Of a DNA stretch of 64,000 bases, positions 18,444 to 27,823 are shown piece by piece. The stretch spans positions 291,218 to 355,217 of the forward strand of contig NZ_QXFI01000013.1 in NCBI RefSeq assembly GCF_003584135.1. Direction: 5' to 3'. This DNA comes from Flagellimonas pelagia. Its GTDB lineage: Bacteria; Bacteroidota; Bacteroidia; Flavobacteriales; Flavobacteriaceae. A model generated the notes under the pieces. The model was not told the DNA's origin. It searched no databases and was given only the letters and a program-made list of their open reading frames with translations. The first letter of the stretch is position 1. Each line of letters opens with the position of its first letter. The position numbers and the translations under genes were made by a program.

Positions 18444-20027
18444 ATGATCCATAAAACACCACCTTTTGTTAGCACGATGATTCTTTTGGTATCCGTGTTG
18501 ATTCTTTCATCCTGCAGCGAGCAATACGACCTGCTTATTCTGAACGGGACCGTTTATGACGGCAAGGGAGGGGAACCTGTTGTGACCGATATTGCCATCA
18601 AAGATTCCATCATCGTAGCCATAGGAGATTTGGATAATGCCAAGGCAAGCAGAATCATTAATGCTGAAGGTTTGTCCGTATCACCTGGTTTTATCGATAT
18701 GCATGCCCATTTGGAACCGATTATGAAACTGAATTCCTGCGAAAGCCATGTAAGACAAGGAGTGACCACAGCACTGGGCGGTCCGGATGGTAGCTCGCCC
18801 TACCCTATGAAAGCTTTTATGGACAGTCTTCAACAAAAGGGTATCGGCATGAACGCCGCTTTTTTGGTGGGCCATAACACGGTACGAAGGAATATTATGG
18901 GACTCGAAAATAGGTCTCCTACTCCCGAGGAACTCAAAGCTATGGAAGCAGAGATCGACAGTGCCATGAAAGATGGGGCCTATGGCATTTCCACTGGCTT
19001 GAAATATTTACCCGGAGCCTTTTCCAAAGTGGATGAAGTAATCGACCTTTCCAAAGTGGCCTCCAAATACGGGGGCATCTATACTTCTCATTTACGGGAA
19101 GAAGGATTGGGCCTTTTTGATGCGGTGCAAGAAGCCATCCAAATTTCCAAAGATGCTGATATTCCCGTAATCCTTACCCATCACAAAGCCATTGGAAAAC
19201 CCATGTGGGGCAAGAGTGCACGCACTTTGGCTATGGTAGATTCCGCACGAGCAAAGGGATTGGACATTAAAATGGACCAATACCCTTACGCAGCCAGTTA
19301 TACCAGTATTTCTGTGCTTATCCCAAGTTGGGCAAGGGCTGGTGGTCAAGAAGAATTCAAGGCACGGGTGGAAGACCCAGTACTTAGTGACAGTATTAAA
19401 AATGGGATTGTCTTTAATATTTTGAACGACCGGGGCGGTTCAGACCTGGACCGAATCCAATTCGCGAAAGTGGAATGGGCCCCTGAACTGGAGGGAAAAA
19501 CATTAAAGTATTGGTGTGAACAACACAATTTGGAGCCCTCCGTGGAAAATGGGGCGGACTTGGTCATCAAGGCTCAATTGAACGGTGGGGCATCCTGTGT
19601 ATACCATGCCATGGCCGAAGAAGACGTGGAGCGCATCATGAAGCATCCGATGACCATGATCGGTTCGGACGGACGTTTGGTAGAACCAGGCATGGGTCAC
19701 CCTCACCCACGTTGGTATGGAACCTTCCCAAGGGTATTGGGGCTTTATGTGAGGGAAAAGCATACTTTAGAACTTTCCGAAGCCATAAGAAAAATGACCT
19801 ATCTACCTGCCCAAAGCCTGAATCTCACGGACCGTGGACTCATAAAGGAAGGAATGAGGGCAGATATCACCATATTCAATCCAGAGACCATCATCGACAA
19901 GGCCACTTTTGAAAAACCCCACCAATATTCCGAAGGCATCGAATATGTTTTAGTGAATGGAGGGTTGGCCGTGGATGAAGGAGAGTTCAAGGATATCAAA
20001 TCAGGAAAAGTATTACGTAAACAATAG
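18444..20027 (+). CDS. N-acyl-D-amino-acid deacylase family amidohydrolase, lipoprotein
   Basis: A 527-residue amidohydrolase with a lipobox (LILSSCSEQ, Cys24). The TIM-barrel metal motif is GFIDMHAHLEP with the H-x-H pair, then SHLREEG, ILTHHKAIG with two further histidines, and MIGSDGRLVEPG with the metal-ligand aspartate. The N-terminal YDLLILNGTVYDGKGG and C-terminal GLIKEGMRADITIFNPETI are the small beta-domain. The order and length match D-aminoacylases, which release D-amino acids from their N-acyl forms. It sits between the D-amino-acid aminotransferase (10 bp) and an M20 peptidase (9 bp). The envelope location suggests it acts on imported or cell-wall-derived compounds. Confidence 0.88.
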   Translation: MIHKTPPFVSTMILLVSVLILSSCSEQYDLLILNGTVYDGKGGEPVVTDIAIKDSIIVAIGDLDNAKASRIINAEGLSVSPGFIDMHAHLEPIMKLNSCESHVRQGVTTALGGPDGSSPYPMKAFMDSLQQKGIGMNAAFLVGHNTVRRNIMGLENRSPTPEELKAMEAEIDSAMKDGAYGISTGLKYLPGAFSKVDEVIDLSKVASKYGGIYTSHLREEGLGLFDAVQEAIQISKDADIPVILTHHKAIGKPMWGKSARTLAMVDSARAKGLDIKMDQYPYAASYTSISVLIPSWARAGGQEEFKARVEDPVLSDSIKNGIVFNILNDRGGSDLDRIQFAKVEWAPELEGKTLKYWCEQHNLEPSVENGADLVIKAQLNGGASCVYHAMAEEDVERIMKHPMTMIGSDGRLVEPGMGHPHPRWYGTFPRVLGLYVREKHTLELSEAIRKMTYLPAQSLNLTDRGLIKEGMRADITIFNPETIIDKATFEKPHQYSEGIEYVLVNGGLAVDEGEFKDIKSGKVLRKQ

Positions 20028-20036
20028 CACCTCAAC

Positions 20037-21338
20037 ATGATGAAAAAAACTTCAATAGCATTCGCTTTGGCCATTGGGCTCACATCCCATGCAATTATGG
20101 CCCAAGAAACCCCTGCAATCGAAAAGCAGTACACCAAAGAAATTGAAAAATTGACCAAAGCCAAAAAGGTAAAGGCCGCTTTTGAAATTATCAAGGGTCA
20201 AATGGACCAAACTACTGCCGACCACATTACCCTTACGGAAGTGTTGGCTCCTCCTTTCATGGAAGATGAAAAAGGAAAGGTATTCGCCAAAATGTTGGAA
20301 GAAGCTGGCGTGGATAGTATCTGGACCGATAAAGTCGGAAATGTCATTGGCCTCAGAAAAGGAACCTCAGACGAATCAGGTTATGTAGGTGTGGATGCCC
20401 ATTTAGATGTGGTTTTTCCCGAAGGTACCGATGTGACCGTGCAGAAAGTAGGTGATACACTGAAAGCACCCGGAATTGGGGACGATACTAGGGCTCTCGC
20501 CATGCTCATTAGTATGTTGAAGGCCATGAACAAGGCCGATATCAAAACCGGAAAAGATGTATTGATCGTGGGTTCTGTTGGCGAGGAAGGCCTAGGTGAC
20601 CTTCGCGGCATGAAATATATGTTCAACGAATCCGGGTTGGACATCGATTCATGGATTGCCATTGATGGTGGAAGCATGGGCAGGATCAGCAATGCCGGAT
20701 TGGGTTCCAAACGCTACAAATTGGAAATCAAGGGAAAAGGAGGTCACTCTTGGGGAGCATTTGGGTTGGCAAACCCACATCACGCCTTGGGTAAGGCCAT
20801 CGATATTTTTTCCGAAGCAGCTTGGGCCTATACTTCCGGGGATATTCCCAAGACAAGTTTCAATGTAGGTCGAATTGGAGGTGGTACTTCTGTCAATTCC
20901 ATTCCTTTTGAATCTTGGGCGGAAATAGATATGCGGGCCATCGACCCCAAAAATTTGGATGAAATTGAGGCTATCTTGAAAAAATCCGTGGAGAAGGCCA
21001 TAACAGCGTACAATGCCAGTGGTGTTAAGGGGGAAGTAACCTATGAGTTGATCAAAATCGGGGACAGACCTTCTGGTGAGTTGCCTGGTTCCCTGCCCTT
21101 GATCCAACGTACCATGGCCGCCACCCAATACTTTGGTGTTGTCCCTAGTTTGGGACGTGGTTCCACCAATATCAACATACCTGTTTCCAAAGGAATCCCT
21201 TCCGTATGTATCGGTCGCGGTGGAAAAGGTGGAGGTGCCCATTCCTTGCACGAATGGTTTTTGAACGACGAACCAGCGGATGAATCCATCCAATTGGCTT
21301 TATTGGTCACTTTGGCCCAAGCAGGATTGGAAAAATAA
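20037..21338 (+). CDS. Exported M20/M25/M40 family metallopeptidase
   Basis: A 433-residue peptidase with a signal peptide (MMKKTSIAFALAIGLTSHAIMAQ). Di-zinc site elements are VDAHLDVVFPEG (H-x-D), GIGDDTRALA with the bridging aspartate, and VGSVGEEGLGDLRG with the Glu-Glu pair. The dimerisation/lid segment has GGHSWGAFGLANPHHAL, and GGGAHSLHEWF gives the last metal histidine. It resembles peptidase-T or aminoacyl-dipeptidase members of clan MH. The substrate is probably a short peptide. The gene is 9 bp after the D-aminoacylase stop and 1 bp before the serine hydrolase start, so the three are almost certainly cotranscribed. Confidence 0.9.
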   Translation: MMKKTSIAFALAIGLTSHAIMAQETPAIEKQYTKEIEKLTKAKKVKAAFEIIKGQMDQTTADHITLTEVLAPPFMEDEKGKVFAKMLEEAGVDSIWTDKVGNVIGLRKGTSDESGYVGVDAHLDVVFPEGTDVTVQKVGDTLKAPGIGDDTRALAMLISMLKAMNKADIKTGKDVLIVGSVGEEGLGDLRGMKYMFNESGLDIDSWIAIDGGSMGRISNAGLGSKRYKLEIKGKGGHSWGAFGLANPHHALGKAIDIFSEAAWAYTSGDIPKTSFNVGRIGGGTSVNSIPFESWAEIDMRAIDPKNLDEIEAILKKSVEKAITAYNASGVKGEVTYELIKIGDRPSGELPGSLPLIQRTMAATQYFGVVPSLGRGSTNINIPVSKGIPSVCIGRGGKGGGAHSLHEWFLNDEPADESIQLALLVTLAQAGLEK

Positions 21339-21339
21339 G

Positions 21340-22974
21340 ATGATGAGAATTTGGAATCCTAAAATAGTAAGTTGTTTTCTTTTCCTCTTGTGGGCCGCTA
21401 CATATGGCCAACTGAATACGGAAAAAGAAGCGCAAATTGACAGTCTATTCCAAGTATGGAACAAGCCCAATCACCCTGGAGGTGCCATAGCCATTATGCA
21501 AGGCGATAAGGTGGTGTACTCCAAAGCCTATGGATTGGCCAGTATGGAATACTTGGTGCCCAATTCCACGGGGACTTTGTTCAATGTGGCCTCGGTTTCC
21601 AAACAGTTCAGTGCATTGGGTATTGTGCTATTGCAGGAACAGGGAAAACTATCTGTTGATGATACCATCGACAAATACATTGATGGACTTGCTCCTTTTG
21701 GCAGTAAGATTACCATCCGTCAGATGATGCACCATACCAGCGGCCTTCGGAGCCTCCACGCCCTCTTTGCCTTGGCCGGATGGCGTAATGATGACTCTCG
21801 CACCAATGCAGATCTAGATCGGATCATGGCACTACAAACAGAACTTAATTTTGAACCGGGTTCCGAGTATCTCTACTGCAATACGGGATATATGTTCTTG
21901 GCCAACATTATTGAAAAAGTGACCCATAAGTCCTTTATGGATTTTATGAAAGAAGACATTTTCATTCCTTTAGGCATGCACGAAACCTATGTGGAAGATC
22001 GCTACGATCGGATTGTTCCAAATAACGCTACCTCCTACTATACCCAGCGCAATGGGTTTATCCGTGCAGTGGAATATTGGGGTTATGTGGGTTCTGGCAA
22101 TATGCACACCACTACGGCCGACCTTTTAAAGTACCTGAAAAACTATTATGATCCGCAACCTGGATGGGAAAACATATTCCGAACCATGCAGACCTTGGAC
22201 CCCTTGAACGACGGAAGTTATCTGGAATACGCTTTTGGTGTGAATGTGGATAAACTATACGGCAAAAAACGGATAACCCATGGCGGTTCCATTGGTGGTT
22301 TCCGTTCCAATGTAGCGGTATTCCCAGAGGAAAAAACGAGTATTGCCATCATCACCAATTTTTCATCTTCGGGACCTGGGGGCAAATCCAATGACATTGC
22401 CGGTATTCTATTCGGCAAGCCCGCTCCTTTTAAAAAGTTGAAGGTGGCCAAAATTTCAAAGTCGATCATGGAATCCTATGCGGGTGATTATTGGGATGAT
22501 GACACCTATGAAGAACAACAGGTTACTATAAATGGGGATACGTTGTTTTTAGGTCAGTCAAAAACTGCTTTTATACCGATTGCTGAGGGAAAATTTGAAG
22601 CCTTGGATTCTCAAAATGGCACCAAATTGGAGTTCCATGAAAATGAATTTGATTACATCCCAGGCTCCAACCGATCGCTTCATTTTAAAAAATTCAAAGA
22701 AGAACCCCTAACCGGTGCCAATGCGGAAGAATATGTAGGGGCCTATTACAGTCCCGAGATCCATACCTCCTATTCCATCTTTTATAGGGAAGGTAAGTTG
22801 TATGCCTTTCATATACGATTTGGTGAATTGACCCTTACGCAAAAATTCAAGGATTTATTACAGGGTGAATATCCATTGAGCACATTAAAATTCAAACGTG
22901 AAAATGGAAAGATTACCGGAGTTTGGATTTCCGATGGCAGGGTAAGAAACCTATGGTTTGTAAAAACGGAATAA
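21340..22974 (+). CDS. Class C beta-lactamase-like serine hydrolase
   Basis: About 544 residues. A signal peptide (IVSCFLFLLWAATYGQ) precedes a beta-lactamase/transpeptidase-like domain with all three motifs: S-x-x-K as VASVSKQF (Ser85, Lys88), Y-x-N as YCNTGY, and HGGSIGGF in place of K-T-G. A C-terminal region of about 180 residues has lipocalin-like beta-strands, as in D-aminopeptidase DmpA/DAP-type and other Bacteroidota serine hydrolases. The true function may be D-aminopeptidase, esterase or penicillin-binding peptidase rather than lactam resistance. The start at 21340 follows the M20 stop; an upstream in-frame methionine would lie inside that gene. Confidence 0.88.
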   Translation: MMRIWNPKIVSCFLFLLWAATYGQLNTEKEAQIDSLFQVWNKPNHPGGAIAIMQGDKVVYSKAYGLASMEYLVPNSTGTLFNVASVSKQFSALGIVLLQEQGKLSVDDTIDKYIDGLAPFGSKITIRQMMHHTSGLRSLHALFALAGWRNDDSRTNADLDRIMALQTELNFEPGSEYLYCNTGYMFLANIIEKVTHKSFMDFMKEDIFIPLGMHETYVEDRYDRIVPNNATSYYTQRNGFIRAVEYWGYVGSGNMHTTTADLLKYLKNYYDPQPGWENIFRTMQTLDPLNDGSYLEYAFGVNVDKLYGKKRITHGGSIGGFRSNVAVFPEEKTSIAIITNFSSSGPGGKSNDIAGILFGKPAPFKKLKVAKISKSIMESYAGDYWDDDTYEEQQVTINGDTLFLGQSKTAFIPIAEGKFEALDSQNGTKLEFHENEFDYIPGSNRSLHFKKFKEEPLTGANAEEYVGAYYSPEIHTSYSIFYREGKLYAFHIRFGELTLTQKFKDLLQGEYPLSTLKFKRENGKITGVWISDGRVRNLWFVKTE

Positions 22975-23002
22975 CACAATTTGGTTTCTATGGCCTTGTA
23001 AA

Positions 23003-23034
23003 AAAGACCCCCGCATATAGCAGGGGTTCTTTTC
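23003..23034. terminator. Bidirectional intrinsic terminator
   Basis: A G+C-rich hairpin (GACCCCCGC/GCAGGGGTTC with a short ATATA loop) flanked by A-runs on the left and T-runs on the right. It lies in the 84-bp gap between the convergent serine hydrolase and TolC-like genes, so it can serve both. Confidence 0.7.
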
Positions 23035-23058
23035 TTTTTCAATCAGCAATTTTCATCC

Positions 23059-24498
23059 TCAATTTTCCAATCGCCCAGAATCAAGGGCCATTGATCGTAT
23101 CAAATTGACACGTTCGGTAAGTTCCTGTCCAAAAAGCTGGACACTAAGGCGTTCCGCTTCAAGGACCTGACGTTCGGCATCCACCACATCAATATAGTTT
23201 ACCAATCCTTTTCTATATCGCTCATTGGTCAATAGGGCAGCGTCCCTTGCTGCGACCACAAACTCCTGTTGTGCCAACAACTGTTCCCGTATCCAATGCA
23301 AATTGGAGAACGCATTTTCTACCTGTTTGTAAGATTGAAGCAAGTTTTGCTCATAATTTCTATGCTCTTCCTCCAATTCACTCTTTCTCAGCTTAATCTC
23401 AGCGCGCTTCTTACCTCCTTCAAATACAGGAAGAGAAGCCGTAACACCCGCAAACCAGGTCCTGCTGTCCCTTTCTATAAGATTGTCCGAAGCTCCGGAA
23501 AGATAACCGTAAGCCCCACTCAATTGGAATGAGGGCAACAATTGTTTCTTTTGATTGACCAGCATTTTTTCCGCTGACTCTATCATCAATTTTGAAGCCC
23601 GTAGATCCGGTCTGGTAACTACCAATGAATCTTTCCTCAAAAATTCAACATTGGGTGGAAGATATTGGATGTTGGCATGGGGCACCTCAAACGTACTGGC
23701 ATCCTCTCCCACCAACGTGGCCAATATAAGTTCTATTTCGGACCTTAATCTTTGGGTGTTTTTCAGTTGTACCTGTACCGAAGCCAATTCGGTTTTTGCC
23801 CTAAGCTCATCAATCTGGCTTACCAGACCTGCGTTGTAACGCGTTGAAGCTATCTCCAGATTATCGAGTCTCGTTTTTTCCGTATGCTTCAACAAGTCGA
23901 TCTCGGCATCCAAACGGACCATTAAAAAATAATTACTGGCCACTTCGGTGGTGACTTCCAATACAATCTGTTTGCGGTTTTCTTCGGTGGCTTTGTAAAT
24001 CAAATTATTGGCCTCCAAATTGTTGAAATTTTTCCCAAAAACATCCAATTCATAGGAAGCCGTGACCGGAGCTTGGTAGGTACTCAAAGTCGCTGCTCCC
24101 AGTTGCCCTCCAAATGGATTGGGTCGGTTGGCCGAAAACTCCTGTCTCGTGAACGATGGTTCCACCCGAATGGTCGGGAACATAGTCGACATGGCGATAT
24201 GTTTGTTGGCCTTGGCCTGGTTCAGTTTGGCCAACGCGATTTTTAAATCAAGGTTCTGCTCGAGGGCCTTGCTTTCCAAAGTATCAAGAGCTGGATAGCC
24301 AAAAGATTTCCACCACTGTTTATCTTGCGTGATGGGCCATACATTTTTGCTTATGGTATCATTTCCAATATACAGTACCACAGTCTCTTTGGATGTATCC
24401 CGCCATCTCCATTTGGAAGTATCCATCTCCTGCCCATGGGCAGAGAGCACCCCAAAAAGGATCAAAACGGATTTTATTATTGTTCTTGAATATTTCAT
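23059..24498 (-). CDS. TolC-family outer membrane efflux protein (NodT/OprM type)
   Basis: A 479-residue outer-membrane channel subunit. A signal peptide (SVLILFGVLSAHGQ) is followed by the repeated long helical pairs of the family (LALAKLNQAKANKHIAMSTMFPTIRVEPSFTRQ and the duplicate LRKSELEEEHRNYEQNLLQSYKQVENAFSNL). The C-terminal block ERYRKGLVNYIDVVDAERQVLEAERL is the family signature. There is no lipobox. It is the last gene of an adaptor-pump-channel operon: its start lies 8 bp after the RND pump stop. Confidence 0.95.
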   Translation of the reverse strand: MKYSRTIIKSVLILFGVLSAHGQEMDTSKWRWRDTSKETVVLYIGNDTISKNVWPITQDKQWWKSFGYPALDTLESKALEQNLDLKIALAKLNQAKANKHIAMSTMFPTIRVEPSFTRQEFSANRPNPFGGQLGAATLSTYQAPVTASYELDVFGKNFNNLEANNLIYKATEENRKQIVLEVTTEVASNYFLMVRLDAEIDLLKHTEKTRLDNLEIASTRYNAGLVSQIDELRAKTELASVQVQLKNTQRLRSEIELILATLVGEDASTFEVPHANIQYLPPNVEFLRKDSLVVTRPDLRASKLMIESAEKMLVNQKKQLLPSFQLSGAYGYLSGASDNLIERDSRTWFAGVTASLPVFEGGKKRAEIKLRKSELEEEHRNYEQNLLQSYKQVENAFSNLHWIREQLLAQQEFVVAARDAALLTNERYRKGLVNYIDVVDAERQVLEAERLSVQLFGQELTERVNLIRSMALDSGRLEN

Positions 24499-24506
24499 TC
24501 CTGTTA

Positions 24507-27500
24507 TTAGTTTAATTCGATTGCCTTTGTTTTTCTTTTCCCAATATTTCTACAGAGCACATAAAAAACCGGTGTGAACAGTAAACCAAAAAAGGTTACT
24601 CCCAACATTCCACTGAACACTGCCGTTCCCAAGGAGCGTCTCATTTCTGCCCCGGCCCCGGTTGCCAATACCAAGGGTACAACACCCAAAATGAAGGCAA
24701 ATGCGGTCATCAATATGGGACGAAGTCTTAATCGAGCCGCTTCCATGGCCGCTTTTTCCAAAGGATATCCTTGGTCTTCCAACTGCTTGGCAAACTCCAC
24801 TATTAGGATGGCATTTTTACTGGCCAATCCCACAAGGACCACTAATCCAATCTGGGTAAGGATGTTATTGTCCATACCCACCAATCCAATGCCCGTCATG
24901 GATGACAGCAAACACATGGGTACAATCAGGATCACGGCCAAGGGAAGTACCCAACTTTCATATTGTGCTGCCAACAAGAGGAATACGAACAAGACGGCCA
25001 ATCCAAAGGCAATCCCTGCGGTATTTCCTGATTCTTTTTGTTGATAGGCCAGTTCCGTCCATTCATAATCAATTCCCTCGGGCAAGATTTGGTCAGCCAA
25101 GCGCTCCATGGCTTCAAGGGCCTCCCCTGAGCTGTAGCCAGGGTTAACGTTACCCGAAAGTGCCAATGCCGGGTAAAGATTGTATCTGGGTACCCGTGCT
25201 GGTCCCGAAATATCCCTTAACTGGCCTACAGCACTCAAGGGTACCATTTCACCATTCCTGTTCCGTACCCTTATCCGGGTAAGGTCTTGGGGAGTATATC
25301 GATATTCCCCATCTGCTTGTGCCGTTACCCTGAACGTTTTCCCCTGCATGTTAAAGTCATTCACGAAGGCAGAACCCATGTATACCTCCATGGCGCTGGA
25401 AATTTCTTCGATTGGCACTCCCATGGTCTGGGCCTTTTCCTTGTCCAAATCAAAGAACAATTGTGGTGAACTTGAGTTGAAGAAAGTGAACACGCTGTTG
25501 AGCGCAAGGTCTTGGTTGGCAGCCGCCATAAGTTGATACCCGGCCTGCAACAACTGCTCCGTACCCAGTCCCCCACGATCTTGGATCATCATTTTGAATC
25601 CACCTGCGTTTCCAATTCCGCGAACCGGAGGAGGAGCCACCACCACGGTAAAGGCATCGTCAAAAGGAGTCAATTTTTTGGTCAACTCTTGCTGTAATCC
25701 CTTAAAGGTGATGCCTTTTTTCTTACGGGTCTCAAAATCTTCCAAGGCCGTGAAAATGGCCCCGGCGTTGGAGGAGTTTGTAAAGGTGGCCGCATCAAAA
25801 CCTGTGAAGGCCACGGCATTTTTTACCCCGTCTATGGTCAGAACACTGTCAATGGCCTTTTGCATTACCTTATCGGTCCGTTCCAAAGAAGAGCCAGGAG
25901 GCAATTGGATAATGTTGATGAAATAGCCCTGATCCTGTTCTGGAATAAATCCTGTGGGTACCCGACTAAAGGCAAAAACAGTAAGTACAATAAGTCCCAC
26001 ATAGGATAGCAAGACCCACTTGCGCTTCGCGATAAATTTTTGGGTAATATTCCCATACTTCAACGATACCCAATCCATGACTTTATTAAAGCCAGAAAAG
26101 AACTTGGGAACAAAACCGAACCTTGCTGTCGCCACTTTTTCATGGTCTTCCTCCTTATGTTTTTTCATGACGATGGCCGCCATTGCAGGACTTAGGGTAA
26201 GTGAAACAAATACCGAAATCATGGTAGCCACGGCCACGGTAACACCAAATTGACTGTAGAACGCTCCACTGATTCCCTTTAAGAATATGGTTGGCAAGAA
26301 CACGGCAACCAATACTAATCCCATAGCCACCAAGGCTCCTCCTACTTCATCCATGGTCTTTCTTGCCGCTTTTTTAACGCCCATGCCATCCCTCAGGTTC
26401 CGCTCCATATTTTCCACGACCACAATGGCATCATCCACCACAATTCCGATGGCCAGTACCAGACCGAAAAGGGTCAAGTTGTTCAGGGAATATCCCAATC
26501 CCTGCATTACAGCGAAAGTTCCGATAAGGGATACGGGTATCGCCAAAATAGGTATGATGGCGGCCCTCCACGTTTGAAGGAATAAAATAATCACCAACAC
26601 TACAAGGATGATGGCTTCGTAGATAGTCCCTCCAACCTCGTCAATGGATTGTGCAATGAATTCCGTTGGGTTGTAGGCAACTCTATATTCCACCCCTTTT
26701 GGAAAGTCTTTGGAAACTTCCTTCATGGTATTTAAAATGGCATCCGCGGTTTCCAATGCATTGGTTCCCGGTCTTTGAAACACGGGAAGCGCCACGGCAG
26801 GGTACTTATCCAGATATCCTTTGGTGGCATAACTTGCCGAACCCAATTCCACCCGACCAATGTCCTTCACCCTTACCAACTGGCCTCTATCGCCGTTTCT
26901 AACAATAATGTCCTCAAATTCCTCTTTGGTATTGAGCCTACCTTGGGTCTGTATGTTTACCTCAAAGGCATTTTGATCCATTAAGGGTTGTTGGTTCAAG
27001 GTACCCCCGGCCACCTGAACGTTCTGTGCCCTCAAGGCACTGAGTACCTCGTTGGGCGTCATGTCCATACTGGCCATTTTATCTGGGTTGAGCCAAATTC
27101 TCATCGAATATTGATCCCCACCGAACATCCTCACATTTCCTACCCCGTCAATCCTTGAAATCTTGTCAATGATCTGGAAATTGGCATAATTGGCCAGATA
27201 GGTTTGGTCATACGTATTGTCAGGAGAAATCATGTGGATGACCAACATAAGGTCCGGGGAACTCTTTTGTGTGGTGATACCGAGTCGTCTTACCTGTTCA
27301 GGCAATCTAGGCTCTGCAATGGCCACCCTGTTCTGTACAAGTACCTGTGCCTGGTCCACATCAACCCCTTGTTTGAAGGAGATGGTAAGGTTCAGCAACC
27401 CATCGTTGGTTGCTTGGGACAACATATAGATCATGCCTTCCACCCCGTTGATTTCCTGCTCCAATGGCGTGGCGACGGTCTTGGAAATGGTTTCCGCGCT

Positions 27501-27662
27501 CGCCCCTGGATACGCAGCGGTCACTACCACCGTAGGGGGAGCCACTTCCGGATATTGTGACACCGGAAGCGAGAAATAAGCCAGTCCTCCAAGAATCATC
27601 AAAATGATGGAAATCACAATGGAAAGGATGGGCCTTTTTATAAAATTATGCGTGAATTTCAT
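24507..27662 (-). CDS. RND efflux pump inner-membrane transporter (HAE1 family)
   Basis: A complete AcrB/MexB-type proton-driven exporter of about 1051 residues. The start MKFTHNFIKRPILSIVISIILMILGG is the family start; an in-frame methionine 27 codons earlier has no such match. The proton-relay aspartate pair is in LAIGIVVDDAIVVVENMERN. Other landmarks are LPVSQYPEVAPPTVVV, the porter-domain motif GDQYSMRIWLNPDKM, and the C-terminal ARLRLRPILMTAFAFILGVVPL. It takes lipophilic compounds from the inner membrane or periplasm to the TolC-like channel. Adaptor upstream and channel downstream complete the tripartite pump. Confidence 0.97.
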   Translation of the reverse strand: MKFTHNFIKRPILSIVISIILMILGGLAYFSLPVSQYPEVAPPTVVVTAAYPGASAETISKTVATPLEQEINGVEGMIYMLSQATNDGLLNLTISFKQGVDVDQAQVLVQNRVAIAEPRLPEQVRRLGITTQKSSPDLMLVIHMISPDNTYDQTYLANYANFQIIDKISRIDGVGNVRMFGGDQYSMRIWLNPDKMASMDMTPNEVLSALRAQNVQVAGGTLNQQPLMDQNAFEVNIQTQGRLNTKEEFEDIIVRNGDRGQLVRVKDIGRVELGSASYATKGYLDKYPAVALPVFQRPGTNALETADAILNTMKEVSKDFPKGVEYRVAYNPTEFIAQSIDEVGGTIYEAIILVVLVIILFLQTWRAAIIPILAIPVSLIGTFAVMQGLGYSLNNLTLFGLVLAIGIVVDDAIVVVENMERNLRDGMGVKKAARKTMDEVGGALVAMGLVLVAVFLPTIFLKGISGAFYSQFGVTVAVATMISVFVSLTLSPAMAAIVMKKHKEEDHEKVATARFGFVPKFFSGFNKVMDWVSLKYGNITQKFIAKRKWVLLSYVGLIVLTVFAFSRVPTGFIPEQDQGYFINIIQLPPGSSLERTDKVMQKAIDSVLTIDGVKNAVAFTGFDAATFTNSSNAGAIFTALEDFETRKKKGITFKGLQQELTKKLTPFDDAFTVVVAPPPVRGIGNAGGFKMMIQDRGGLGTEQLLQAGYQLMAAANQDLALNSVFTFFNSSSPQLFFDLDKEKAQTMGVPIEEISSAMEVYMGSAFVNDFNMQGKTFRVTAQADGEYRYTPQDLTRIRVRNRNGEMVPLSAVGQLRDISGPARVPRYNLYPALALSGNVNPGYSSGEALEAMERLADQILPEGIDYEWTELAYQQKESGNTAGIAFGLAVLFVFLLLAAQYESWVLPLAVILIVPMCLLSSMTGIGLVGMDNNILTQIGLVVLVGLASKNAILIVEFAKQLEDQGYPLEKAAMEAARLRLRPILMTAFAFILGVVPLVLATGAGAEMRRSLGTAVFSGMLGVTFFGLLFTPVFYVLCRNIGKRKTKAIELN

Positions 27663-27823
27663 ATTGAAATATTGGTTTTTTGATTTACTATGTATTTGTT
27701 GTTCCTTTTGAATTTTGAAAAGACCTGCCCTAGCCTGCCCCATCTATAATGGGACAAGCTTGTATAAAAGGGCTTTGTAATGTGAAATACTTACATGCCT
27801 GTTCAAAAAAGGATATTGGATGC

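Noticed and set aside
21340..22974. True AmpC beta-lactamase
   Set aside because: Although the motifs are there, the protein is about 150 residues longer than AmpC, has HGG in place of KTG and sits in a peptide-degradation operon.
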